A DNA stretch of 36,404 bases from Blattamonas nauphoetae (lineage: Eukaryota > Preaxostyla > Oxymonadida), in assembly GCA_033064195.1 (NCBI GenBank), contig JARBJD010000528.1, positions 1-36,404 on the forward strand, given 5' to 3'. The position numbers and the translations under genes were made by a program. Below the pieces are notes generated by a model. That model was not told the origin of the DNA, ran no database searches, and saw only the letters and a program-made list of their open reading frames with translations. Positions 26,797-34,778 of the stretch are shown here, piece by piece. Every line of letters starts with the position of its first letter. Position 1 is the stretch's first letter.

Positions 26797-26872
26797 TGTG
26801 CTCGGCGGGAGTCGAACCCCGAGCACAACAGTCGACAGAGGGTTGGCTACCGCTAGGCCAAACGCGCCGCAC
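26797..26872 (-). tRNA. tRNA-like sequence, probably a pseudogene
   Basis: Read on the minus strand, a D-arm-like TGGCCTAGCGGTAGCCA and a T-loop-like GGGGTTCGACTCCC are correctly spaced for a tRNA of about 75 bases. The outer acceptor pairs (GTGC with GCAC) form, but the inner three acceptor pairs and two T-stem pairs do not, and the anticodon stem is poor. CTGTCGA would be a loop with anticodon GTC (Asp), but other readings are possible. The 3' half instead makes a perfect 11-base hairpin (26795-26805 with 26819-26829). I read it as a damaged or rearranged tRNA gene. Confidence 0.5.
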
Positions 26873-27819
26873 GTTCACTACCTAAAAATTGGTGTCTTGA
26901 AGGGAGAACTGCAGTAGATTGTCACTTCACGATACATCATGATCAATCGCTATGTTTTGAAAAATTGTAAGAAAATACGAGACAGAAAGTTGAAATGAAT
27001 CAAGAAAGCGTAAAGATGAAGTGATATAGTTCGCCGATCGACCTCATCAAACACGATCGAATGATCGTGACATTCTCTGAGACGATCTCGACAGTATTCT
27101 CAACATTTTGAAAATAAAACGTGTTCACATCCATATTCGACAATTTATTACGAGAGAATAGCCTCGATGAACAACAATGTCACAACACACCTCGATCACC
27201 TTTGGCCCAGAAAGTCCACTCGTGCCGATTTCTCAGTACCATTCTAAATCATGAAGTTAAATATCAATATCGTGCATTCTCATGGACTGCATTCTTTGAC
27301 AAGTTTTCTCGACTATATTGCCCTTTGATCTCAACGATTTCCACAAAATGACATCCTCCACTCAGATGTGGGGTATCTGTGGATGAAATAGTCGTACCAA
27401 TCAGTTTCAGCACTTCTTGATGAAATCGACCGAAAATGAGACAATCATTGAAATGGGTACACGCTCCGAGGACGGGATGAAGAAACAGGTCAGAAGAGAG
27501 TCAGACTGTTCGATGGATGGGGAGTGGAGGAATCGATGAATCACAACCTTCTCAGGAAATTTTGAAGAAGGGAAGTCACTCACAGTTCATTCACTCGTTG
27601 TTTCACATCATTTGATTCTCAATATTCTCGAACTACCATTCCCAAAAAGGATCGAAGAGTCAATTAGAAAACAATTTTGCATTATAATTCGATTTCTGGG
27701 TGAAGGGTGAATCAATTGAAGAATGATGCTGCTGGAGGGAGGGCCTTCAGGACGTGTCAGTGTTTCGTACCACTCCAACACAGACAGCGACCAAGACAGG
27801 TCCAGATGAGGCGATTTCT
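26873..27819. other. Intergenic stretch 3' of gene D, mostly empty
   Basis: AT-richer sequence without a supported gene. It contains the right arm of the outer inverted repeat (27201-27237). The plus-strand frame at 27121-27351 (76 codons) has no motif. The 3' end signals of gene D should lie in its right part. Confidence 0.4.
27201..27237 (-). repeat. Outer imperfect inverted repeat, right arm
   Basis: Starts TTTGGCCCAGAAAGTCCAC and is the inverse of 26379-26415 with five mismatches. No clear target duplication was found outside the arms, so it may be the remains of an older element or a conserved control site. Confidence 0.6.
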
Positions 27820-28947
27820 TCAATCAACAACAAACGGAGCAGCGGAACGATTGCGAATCCAATCATCCACTTCCGAGTCCTTGCTGAACAGACGAGTTGC
27901 ATGCATCTTATTCTGGACGGCTTGTTCGGCTGCACTTTCATGTTCAGATTGATCAGATGCAGCTTGTGTGATGATGGTCGGGTGGGTTCCGTTTGGAGTG
28001 TCGATCTTTTCTTTTGTCTTCTCGGCTGGTTTCTTCGAGTGGCATTTCCTGATCACCAGAAGTGCGAGGACCATTCCAGCAAGCACAACCACAACGACAG
28101 TGACAACGTGAATCAACCGCAGCTTGCTTGTTGGTGCCCTTCGCAGCAAAATCCATGACGAGACACATGCGGGATCGTCATTCAGAAGGCGCACTTTCCA
28201 ATCGGATTTCTTTGAAAGATTGGCGACGTGTGCTGGCGTGATGACGAACACGATTTCTGTTTCTGTGAATGACAATGCTGTGCTTGTGTCGACAGCCAGA
28301 GTGGCTGACTCTTCTGATCTTCCATCATCCAGTAATGCCTGCACTTCCACTTTCAATCCACACGGAACGAACCCGCTTCCAACCAGTTTCATTTTGCAAT
28401 TTCCTGTCTTCCTGTCGCGAGTGACTCTCGATCTGGACGTGTCGAGGAATGGAATCGGAATTGTTGGGATCACCTTAGATCCGTAACACGCCTCTGTTGA
28501 GAGTCCCGATCCAGGGAACAGATGGCTTCGACCATCCCCTTTCAGTCCTCCAATCATCAACACCCCATCTTCACTGCACATCACGTTTCGGCGAGCAGAT
28601 GGGAAGTCATCGTTGATTGGTCCATCCGACTGGAAAAACACACTGTGAAGATACAGAAATCCCCCTCTCTGAACGATGGCCCCTTGCTTCAGGTTTGTGA
28701 AGCTGCAAAACGAAATGTCAGATGTCGAGTTCACAAGCTCAATCACTCCTGTCGTCCATGAACACAGATCGCTGTTTGAGATTCTTGTGTTGGTGTTTGT
28801 GCTGGAAGATGGTGTGTATGTGATGGAGCTTTTGGCGAACACGAAGAATCCAGATGACACACGAACCAGCTTCAGATCGAGTGACGAACAGTGAATCAGA
28901 GCATCCACGTCTGTCAGCGACAGTGACGCATTTGACACAGAAATCAC
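27820..28947 (-). CDS. Gene D segment: second beta-helix, membrane helix, short tail
   Basis: 375-codon frame. Residues 60-135 carry CSWTTGVIELVNSTSDISF, LKQGAIVQRGGFLYLHSVFF and RRNVMCSEDGVLMI. Residues 185-250 form the Ig-like unit. 278-299 are a membrane helix (LIHVVTVVVVVLAGMVLALL...), coordinates about 28051-28116. 300-375 are a polar tail with KCHSKKPAEKTKEK and no kinase motif. The frame start is GTG; coding continues upstream in another frame (AFSSNPLVVISVSNASLS). Confidence 0.75.
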   Translation of the reverse strand: MISVSNASLSLTDVDALIHCSSLDLKLVRVSSGFFVFAKSSITYTPSSSTNTNTRISNSDLCSWTTGVIELVNSTSDISFCSFTNLKQGAIVQRGGFLYLHSVFFQSDGPINDDFPSARRNVMCSEDGVLMIGGLKGDGRSHLFPGSGLSTEACYGSKVIPTIPIPFLDTSRSRVTRDRKTGNCKMKLVGSGFVPCGLKVEVQALLDDGRSEESATLAVDTSTALSFTETEIVFVITPAHVANLSKKSDWKVRLLNDDPACVSSWILLRRAPTSKLRLIHVVTVVVVVLAGMVLALLVIRKCHSKKPAEKTKEKIDTPNGTHPTIITQAASDQSEHESAAEQAVQNKMHATRLFSKDSEVDDWIRNRSAAPFVVD

Positions 28948-30047
28948 AACCAGCGGATTCGACGAGAATGCGAAGGAACAATCAGCGATGGACTGACATC
29001 TTTCTGCGTCACAGACAACTCATTCTCGTCCGAAATCGAAAGTGTCTTGGAGAATGTCTCGGAAATCGAAAGTTTCAGCTCAATCGACTTCATTCCCATC
29101 TTCGAAGCCGTTTCAAAGGCAGAATCGAAAGAGGCACAGCTTCGGTCAAGTCTTCGGCAATTCTCTTCACCCCCCTTTTGCTTGTTCACGTTGAAGACAA
29201 ACGGCGTCGGGAAGGGAGGGATGGCGAGCGAGAATCCAACTGCCTCCATCATTACTCGATTGTTGTTGAAAGTGATCGTGCCCACTTTGTACGTCTCTCC
29301 GAATGAGAATCGTTTGTCTGTTCCGCCTGGTCCAACTGACACTGACGATGAGATTTGTGTTGGCAATCCATTTTCCCAATCGGCGAACGAGAAGACCAGC
29401 GAGAAGCTGGTATTCCCTTCAAACGAGACTGTGTATTCCCCAGCTGCCAGTTTTCGTCCTTCCAGCGACACCAACACCTCCCCAATGTTGGCTCCTTGTT
29501 CGCTGTTGAATCTCCGGACACGTGCTGGATCACCTGCGAAGAAGGACGAGGGAGAAGCCACGTCGATCACAGTGGCTGAGATCGATGCAGCGATGAGTGA
29601 ATATGTGCATTGGGATTGCAGATTCTCGTTCTCTCCGAACGACAACACATCGCTCGTTCCAGTTGTGGAGAGAGTGGGGAAGGAGACAACCACAACACGA
29701 CACGTGGCATGCGGAGAGCCATCCGAGAGGGGAGAGCATGCGTCAGAGCTGCCGAGCAGCAGGATCATCGTACCCTGCACTGGATGTTGAGTCTCGACTT
29801 CAATTGTCCCTTCAGAGGCAGTGGGAGACATGGCCAGTTGGAGACTGGTGATGATCGTTGTTGTCCCAAACTCGTCGATAATCCCCGTTTGGACACCAAA
29901 GTCCTCGAACTTCACACTTGTGTCGGGCTTGTCGGTGTGACAGTCTGAAACACGCTCCTTCACTTCAGAGGGAGTCCCACAGCCAGCGGAGAGGTACACA
30001 TCGCTTCCATTTGGCGCTGAATTGCCGATGAACTGCACAGACGCCAT
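28944..30047 (-). CDS. Gene D segment: Ig-like stalk and cysteine motif
   Basis: 367-codon frame: MASVQFIGNSAPNGSDVYLS (end of beta-helix), GVQTGIIDEFGTTTIITSLQ, GTMILLLGSSDACSPLSD (counterpart of SMGILLDGSNVPRLVHV), ARVRRFNSEQGANIGEVLVS, FSFGETYKVGTITFNNNRV and FVFNVNKQKGGEENCRRLD. The final 20 residues after QKDVS are out of frame. Asp/Cys content and the turn pattern fit an extracellular stalk. Confidence 0.68.
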   Translation of the reverse strand: MASVQFIGNSAPNGSDVYLSAGCGTPSEVKERVSDCHTDKPDTSVKFEDFGVQTGIIDEFGTTTIITSLQLAMSPTASEGTIEVETQHPVQGTMILLLGSSDACSPLSDGSPHATCRVVVVSFPTLSTTGTSDVLSFGENENLQSQCTYSLIAASISATVIDVASPSSFFAGDPARVRRFNSEQGANIGEVLVSLEGRKLAAGEYTVSFEGNTSFSLVFSFADWENGLPTQISSSVSVGPGGTDKRFSFGETYKVGTITFNNNRVMMEAVGFSLAIPPFPTPFVFNVNKQKGGEENCRRLDRSCASFDSAFETASKMGMKSIELKLSISETFSKTLSISDENELSVTQKDVSPSLIVPSHSRRIRWL

Positions 30048-30358
30048 TCGAAGCGACGAATCCAGAATTGAAACTGCTCCCCACGTCCAAATTCATGTGT
30101 GGCAGAACACTCCATGAACACACACTCGGTGATCGAGGTTGTTGTCGTTGATGAAACACGCACAGCTCCACCTTCAGCGAACCACGGCGCAGCGGTTGTG
30201 ACGTTCTTGAAGAAGCACCTGTCGATGGCGAGGAGAGACGAATTCAGATGACACAGCACTCCTTCCCAGCTTCCGCTGAAGCAGCTCACAAAAGAGCAGA
30301 GCGAGATTGTCATGCTTCCTTCCCTCTTCGCAAACTGTGGACAAGCAGAACCCGCCAC
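29960..30358 (-). CDS. Gene D segment: end of first beta-helix
   Basis: Frame with LCSFVSCFSGSWEGVLCHLN, IDRCFFKNVTTAAPWFAEGG and SITECVFMECSATHEFGRG, classic FxxC rungs. It changes frame near 30070, where 28944-30047 takes over. Confidence 0.6.
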   Translation of the reverse strand: MAGSACPQFAKREGSMTISLCSFVSCFSGSWEGVLCHLNSSLLAIDRCFFKNVTTAAPWFAEGGAVRVSSTTTTSITECVFMECSATHEFGRGEQFQFWIRRFEWRLCSSSAIQRQMEAMCTSPLAVGLPLK

Positions 30359-30668
30359 TGTCTCCGCTGATTGTGTGGAACGAACACTCGCTGATCGTCA
30401 CAGTTGGGTAAGGCGCATACACACACAAACACGCACCAGCGGAATCTGACGTCATGTCGGTGAATGTGCAGAGGCGGAAGGTGAGGGTGGTTTGGGTTGA
30501 GGGGAGTTGTAGTGAGTGTCCTCTCTGAAGCGTTCGATGGAGCGTGAGTATTGGAATGAGGACAATCCAGCGTCCGATGAATAATGAGAGAATGAAGTGT
30601 TCACACAGCCAACACTCCCAAACACACTGACGTCCAGACACCATGATCCAGATAAATGTGATGGGCAT
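30174..30668 (-). CDS. Gene D segment: middle of first beta-helix
   Basis: Only the middle part (about 30310-30520) reads as protein: TTLTFRLCTFTDMTSDSAGA and VTISECSFHTISGDSGGFCL. The ends are out-of-frame shadow. It links 30452-31555 and 29960-30358. Confidence 0.5.
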   Translation of the reverse strand: MPITFIWIMVSGRQCVWECWLCEHFILSLFIGRWIVLIPILTLHRTLQRGHSLQLPSTQTTLTFRLCTFTDMTSDSAGACLCVYAPYPTVTISECSFHTISGDSGGFCLSTVCEEGRKHDNLALLFCELLQRKLGRSAVSSEFVSPRHRQVLLQERHNRCAVVR

Positions 30669-31555
30669 GCTGTTATTTCGGTCCCAACCAACTTTTGAGA
30701 AAGACTCGTCGGAAGAATGAGGTCTTCAATTTTGTTGCCAAACGACGACATATTTAGAAGAACACTCCCAACAAGAGCAGTTGATGTTTCCCCTCCCCCA
30801 ACATCCTCCGATCGATTCAAAGGTTTGTTGAGCATCCCAAACTCCAGTAAAGGGCCTGTTCCGAGGTAGAGCTCTCTGTTCGACAAAACCAGTCCAACTC
30901 CACTCACTGATAGAAATGGGGAGATTGGATCAGAATGTGGTGTGTCCGTTGATGATGAATCGCGTTGGGGTGTTGGAAGACACGTGCATGTGCTCACAAG
31001 CGGAAGAAGAACGACGGAAGCCGATGAGATGTGAGAACAGTCAATAACACTGATCGAACTCCCAAACACTTCCAGCCCAGTTCCCACCACAAATGCTGTC
31101 TGTTTCGAGTTTGAAATAATCTTGCTCCATGACACCACCACTGAGGACGATGTCACTTTTGCCAAAGCCATCCCATCATTTCCACAGTCAAGTATCATCT
31201 TCTTCAGAGACACTGTCGAATTATCAAACAAAAACAGTGAATGGGACGTGTCCATGTGAGCTTTGACAAAATGGTTGAGATGTTGTGGATGATGGTTTTC
31301 ACGTTCGAAGGAGACCTTGAGGCGGTCATTGTCTGGAGGAGAGATTGTGGATGGCGTCCCCTCCATCTTCAGTGTCGTAGATATCACTGGGTAATCGAGG
31401 AGGAGGAAGAAGACACCCGGAGCTAGATGGAGAATTTCGTCGTTTTGTCCATTGAGGAGCCCGCTGCCATCAAGATGATTATCCATTATATCAGACAGAT
31501 ATGTTGCTTTATGTGATGCAATTGTCAATATAACGAGCCACAGAACTGGTAGCAT
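30452..31555 (-). CDS. Gene D segment: signal peptide and start of beta-helix
   Basis: 367-codon frame from ATG: signal peptide (about residues 1-17), a 100-residue leader with LAPGVFFLLLDYPVISTTLK, then SLFLFDNSTVSLKKMILDCG, ELYLGTGPLLEFGMLNKPL (counterpart of GTGPLFSFGLTDHDSSLSAL in C), LLNMSSFGNKIEDLILP and FGSVGCVNTSFSHYSSDAGL (counterpart of VVCVNSSFSHCIRQPNEAKD). Related to C in order and phrase but only distantly in sequence, so D is an older paralogue. The last 20 residues are out of frame. Confidence 0.72.
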   Translation of the reverse strand: MLPVLWLVILTIASHKATYLSDIMDNHLDGSGLLNGQNDEILHLAPGVFFLLLDYPVISTTLKMEGTPSTISPPDNDRLKVSFERENHHPQHLNHFVKAHMDTSHSLFLFDNSTVSLKKMILDCGNDGMALAKVTSSSVVVSWSKIISNSKQTAFVVGTGLEVFGSSISVIDCSHISSASVVLLPLVSTCTCLPTPQRDSSSTDTPHSDPISPFLSVSGVGLVLSNRELYLGTGPLLEFGMLNKPLNRSEDVGGGETSTALVGSVLLNMSSFGNKIEDLILPTSLSQKLVGTEITACPSHLSGSWCLDVSVFGSVGCVNTSFSHYSSDAGLSSFQYSRSIERFREDTHYNSPQPKPPSPSASAHSPT

Positions 31556-31561
31556 TCAAAA

Positions 31562-31905
31562 AAGAGTGAGATGCGAATGATCTCGAACCCATTCTATGTA
31601 AAGTTTTGACATCAAAAAGAATCGAGTGAGATCTCACTATTCATCGCATTCCGTTCATCTCCAGTGAACATGTGGTCTGCGTGCTTGCCTCAGTTGATGA
31701 TTATCTTGAAAAAGAACAGAGACTGGAACGAAACAAAGAAAGGATGAGGAGTGAAGCGAATTTAAAGGGAGTTGAGGGTGAGATGAAAGAGACATGAAAT
31801 GAAACGATGTGGCCGATGTGAGAAGTGTGGGATGCGAGTGATGTTGAAAGAGTGGGAGGGTCAGAAAAAGGAAACATTCCGATTATTCGCGTCAATTCGA
31901 AGCAC
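31562..31905 (-). promoter_or_regulatory. 5' flank of gene D, duplicated from or to gene A
   Basis: Closely similar to 12783-13111 and placed just 7 bases 5' of the gene D start codon, so its inner part must hold the leader and probably the promoter. The coding sequences that follow in A and D are not alike at this level, so the flank and the genes have different histories. Small insertions and deletions separate the copies. Confidence 0.6.
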
Positions 31906-33190
31906 GAGATGTGGTTCGAACAGGAGTGAATGAACACATCATCTGCGACACAACATCCCGAACTGACAGTTGACAACAAAATGTGTGGAGGTCATGTTGA
32001 CTGCGAACACGAAGGAGACTCGTTCCATTTCCACATCGTTCCAGGGGAGATAGTGGATCGAATGATGATCGGTCAGCGCCACGTGGAGTGAGAGGGTTGG
32101 TTGTGACGATATGGTTCCAGATTCGAAGAGAAGACCAGTGCCAAAGATCGAGATTCTTCTGTCCGCATTTGACGAACGAAACGTTTTGTGACATTCCATG
32201 GGTAGTGTGTCGCCCTTCCCAAAACTCCGCTGACATGTTCCACAAGTCCAGTCTTCGGTTGTGAGTGACAGATCAAGAACAATCTCCACTTCGTTTTTCC
32301 GTCCGTCCAATCAGACGATTCGTCATGAACTTGAGATGAGAGTCCATCCTGCTCAGCGAACGGAACACAAAGTCTCAATTTCCCTTGAAACCAAGCTAAA
32401 AGCCATCGTTGTCTCGAATCGCGATCACACGAACTCCACTCGCGCCTTCGTCGTGTTTCCCAACATCAAACATGAAGTTCGATGTTGTTCCAGATCGCAT
32501 GTCGGTTTTCGGAAGTTGCTGCGTCGATTCTTGTTTGGTGCTGAACTTGCGATGAAGGAAGAATCGGAGTGTACTTCACGGAGTTGGGAACATCAGCGTT
32601 CGTGTCATCACCTTCAACGAGATTTCAGAGCGAATCTGGATCGTCGAGAAATCACCAAATCATCATCGAGATCTTTCGCGAGGTCGGAGATTTTCTTCAT
32701 TGTTCTGACTTTTCTGAAACGACTTGGCATGTGATGTGAACATGGATGAGGCAGGTTGGGGTTGATGTTGAGCTGATATGAGGATTTGAAGAACGACGAG
32801 GATGCTGTTCATGTGACATGGTTCACAACGTCCGTATCCTCGCAGCCCATTTTCAATTTCTTCGTATGCAACCTCTCAATCCCCATCGACTCGTCTTTCA
32901 TCCATCCTGTTCTTCGCTTCTGTGTCCAGGATCGAAATTTTTCAGGACATGAACCAGGAGATGGCGAAATCCGATGAATTCTGACACATTCAAAACTCAA
33001 TCGAAAGAATGGAAGTGCGAACGTTGATTGGAACCCATGAACGATGTTGCGTGGAGGAAATGTGTGTCGTTCGTTCTAAAACAATGTTCTCGCCATTCCA
33101 GACAATCCAGTTCTTTCTTCCAACCTGACAGAACAATAACTGTTCCTCCTGTTTCTTCAAGCTCAGAGAAATTACTTGGGAAAGCGACGC
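31906..33190 (-). pseudogene. Composite relic mixing B/C N-terminal and kinase sequence
   Basis: Two collinear series occupy the same 1.25 kb. Series 1 follows the upstream exon and N-terminal part of gene C (26110 down to 25000): MNS start at about 32812, TTGTTCTGACTTTTCTGAAA, CAACATCAAACATGAAGTTC, GAAGAGAAGACCAGT. Series 2 follows the TM-to-C-terminus of gene B (14815 down to 13560): CAATCCAGTTCTTTCTTC (33100), CTCTCAATCCCCATCGACTC (32875), CGAACGGAACACAA (32357), CCTTCGTCGTGTTT (32446), CATGTTCCACAA (32235), TGACAGATCAAGA (32266). The two alternate in tracts of about 10-30 bases. No frame is usable. Confidence 0.6.
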
Positions 33191-34160
33191 ACAGAACCAA
33201 TTCCTGAGGAGTTCAAAGAAATATCGAATCAGTGATCAAACGGAATCGACATGTCCCAATAATTTTGAAAGAGCCAAAACACTATGGATGGTCTCACTTT
33301 TTTATTTCTCCAAATTCTTAAAATCACTCAAATATGATGGCAATTGGTTTGTTTCGAAATTGAGCTTCGATCGTGACGAGAAACGACACTTTTGAAACGC
33401 CAATTGAACACATTTATTGTTTCAAAACAGATGAGAGAAGATCATGAGGTGAGACAATGTGAAAAAGAAGGTTCTACAATGGAGTACGGATAAGATGTAT
33501 TGTGAAGAAATAGAGGCAAAATACTCAATAGTCTCGAAAATGCTCTATTGCACTGAATTATCAGTTGAAATTAGATTTCTGCATGAACCCAGGATTACAA
33601 GTATTTTTCTTGAATTGGACACATGTTTGCACCCATCTGGCAAGATCATCATCGATCGTGTCCTAAACACTCCTTTCCTTTGTCTATCTGAAATTATGAG
33701 AGATAATTGAGAACAAACAGGTTTTATATGTCTGTTTGACACTGGTGAAGAGACATTGGGACATCATTATCTTAATCTCCAAGAGTAACCGTCATGGAAA
33801 GAGAATCCGCTTTCAGGTGCTACGAGTTTCAAAGAAAGTGAAAAGAGCACACCCGATCTTCACACATGTGACTTGATGTACATCGATCTGGAGTGGAACG
33901 CAGTTTATCAAAGGTGGAGCAGTGAGGTCACAATGAAGGTTGGAGAGTCAGTGCTTGAAAAGAGGATGTGTAGAAACGAAGTTTTGAGAGATATCCGTGG
34001 AGATTGAGGACTTTAATCTGTTCCTGGAACAAGAATAGACAGAATTTGATAGAAAGACCAGTGAAACGGATGGATTCTTTCAAAATTATTGGGACATATC
34101 TTTTGTCTCATTCCTCATTCGAACCTCTTGTTGCAATGTTTCTGCCACCGACATCAGCCT
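33191..34160. other. Intergenic stretch, nothing recognised
   Basis: AT-richer sequence. Two short frames (33459-33710 plus, 33545-33742 minus) overlap each other and show no motif. No RNA gene or repeat that I can support. Confidence 0.4.
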
Positions 34161-34370
34161 CTAGGGCCCACGAAATGTGAAATTGACTTCGCTTCCCGCA
34201 AATGTGATGTCATCATTTGAGTCATCATGAACAACGCGCAGCTCCATCACAGTTTCTGGCGTGGCTTTGAATCTTCTCACCCGAAGTGCCTCAGATCGTT
34301 TGTGTTTGTGGTCCCCGACGACCATACTCTCTTTCGGCATCGATGATTGTGATGACAATGTTCTCTTCAA
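34161..34370 (-). CDS. Short coding-like frame, possible 3' exon, unrecognised
   Basis: The minus strand reads MPKESMVVGDHKHKRSEALR, VRRFKATPETVMELRVVHDD and SNDDITFAGSEVNFTFRGP, then TAG. The track start is TTG; the first ATG is 30 bases further in. Codon use resembles the neighbouring genes and the stretch is richer in G and C than its surroundings, which suggests a real terminal exon or small protein, but I recognise no family and no upstream exon. Confidence 0.3.
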   Translation of the reverse strand: MKRTLSSQSSMPKESMVVGDHKHKRSEALRVRRFKATPETVMELRVVHDDSNDDITFAGSEVNFTFRGP

Positions 34371-34778
34371 ACACTCTCAATCATGAAATATATTGACAGG
34401 AACAGGGTGATACCCAAAGATTTCTTTCAGAACACACACTGGCAAAACCCGATAAAAGTGTGGAAGAAATCGAAGTGACCATATTCGCTATCATTTTAGG
34501 AGAATAGTAGAGCCTTCATTTCATCAGCGAGGCACTTAAACAAGGACCAGTCTTTTTGAGTTGTAATTGGAACAATGTTGATCGGTGTGGTCGTTGAATT
34601 GAGAAAGAAGTGTGATCAAACCATCGTCTTTTAAAGTTTCTAAAGCAACTCAAGAAAACTTGGAGGTTTTCTTTTTCGTTCATATTCATCCCATACCAAC
34701 ACGATTTCTCACCGTTCAACAGACTCTGAAACAATCCCATGCATGAGAATTACAACTCACGAACGGACTCGAAACTAA
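34371..34778. other. Intergenic stretch, nothing recognised
   Basis: AT-rich with short frames only. It may hold the 5' flank of the plus-strand gene that begins after 34739. Confidence 0.3.

Larger units (their letters stand above)
27820..31555 (-). pseudogene. Gene D: beta-helix single-pass membrane protein with short tail, frame-broken
   Basis: ATG at 31553-31555 starts MLPVLWLVILTIASHKATYL, a clear signal peptide. A beta-helix (to about 30050), Ig-like units (about 29900-29200), a cysteine motif NCRRLDRSCASFDSAF (about 29150), a second beta-helix module, a membrane-proximal Ig unit, one membrane helix and a tail of about 76 residues follow, ending in TGA at 27820-27822. Total about 1,240 residues, shorter than A-C because it has fewer Ig-like units. 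Frame changes near 30525, 30310, 30070 and 29000. The membrane-proximal part is clearly related to B/C (RRNVMCSEDGVLMI against RRNIRCSEGGTIEI; LVGSGFVPCGLKVEV against LVGTLLIPCGLGVEI), but there is no kinase-like tail. Confidence 0.72.

Noticed and set aside
27121-27351. 76-codon plus-strand frame as a gene
   Set aside because: No motif, AT-rich surroundings, and it overlaps the outer inverted-repeat arm.
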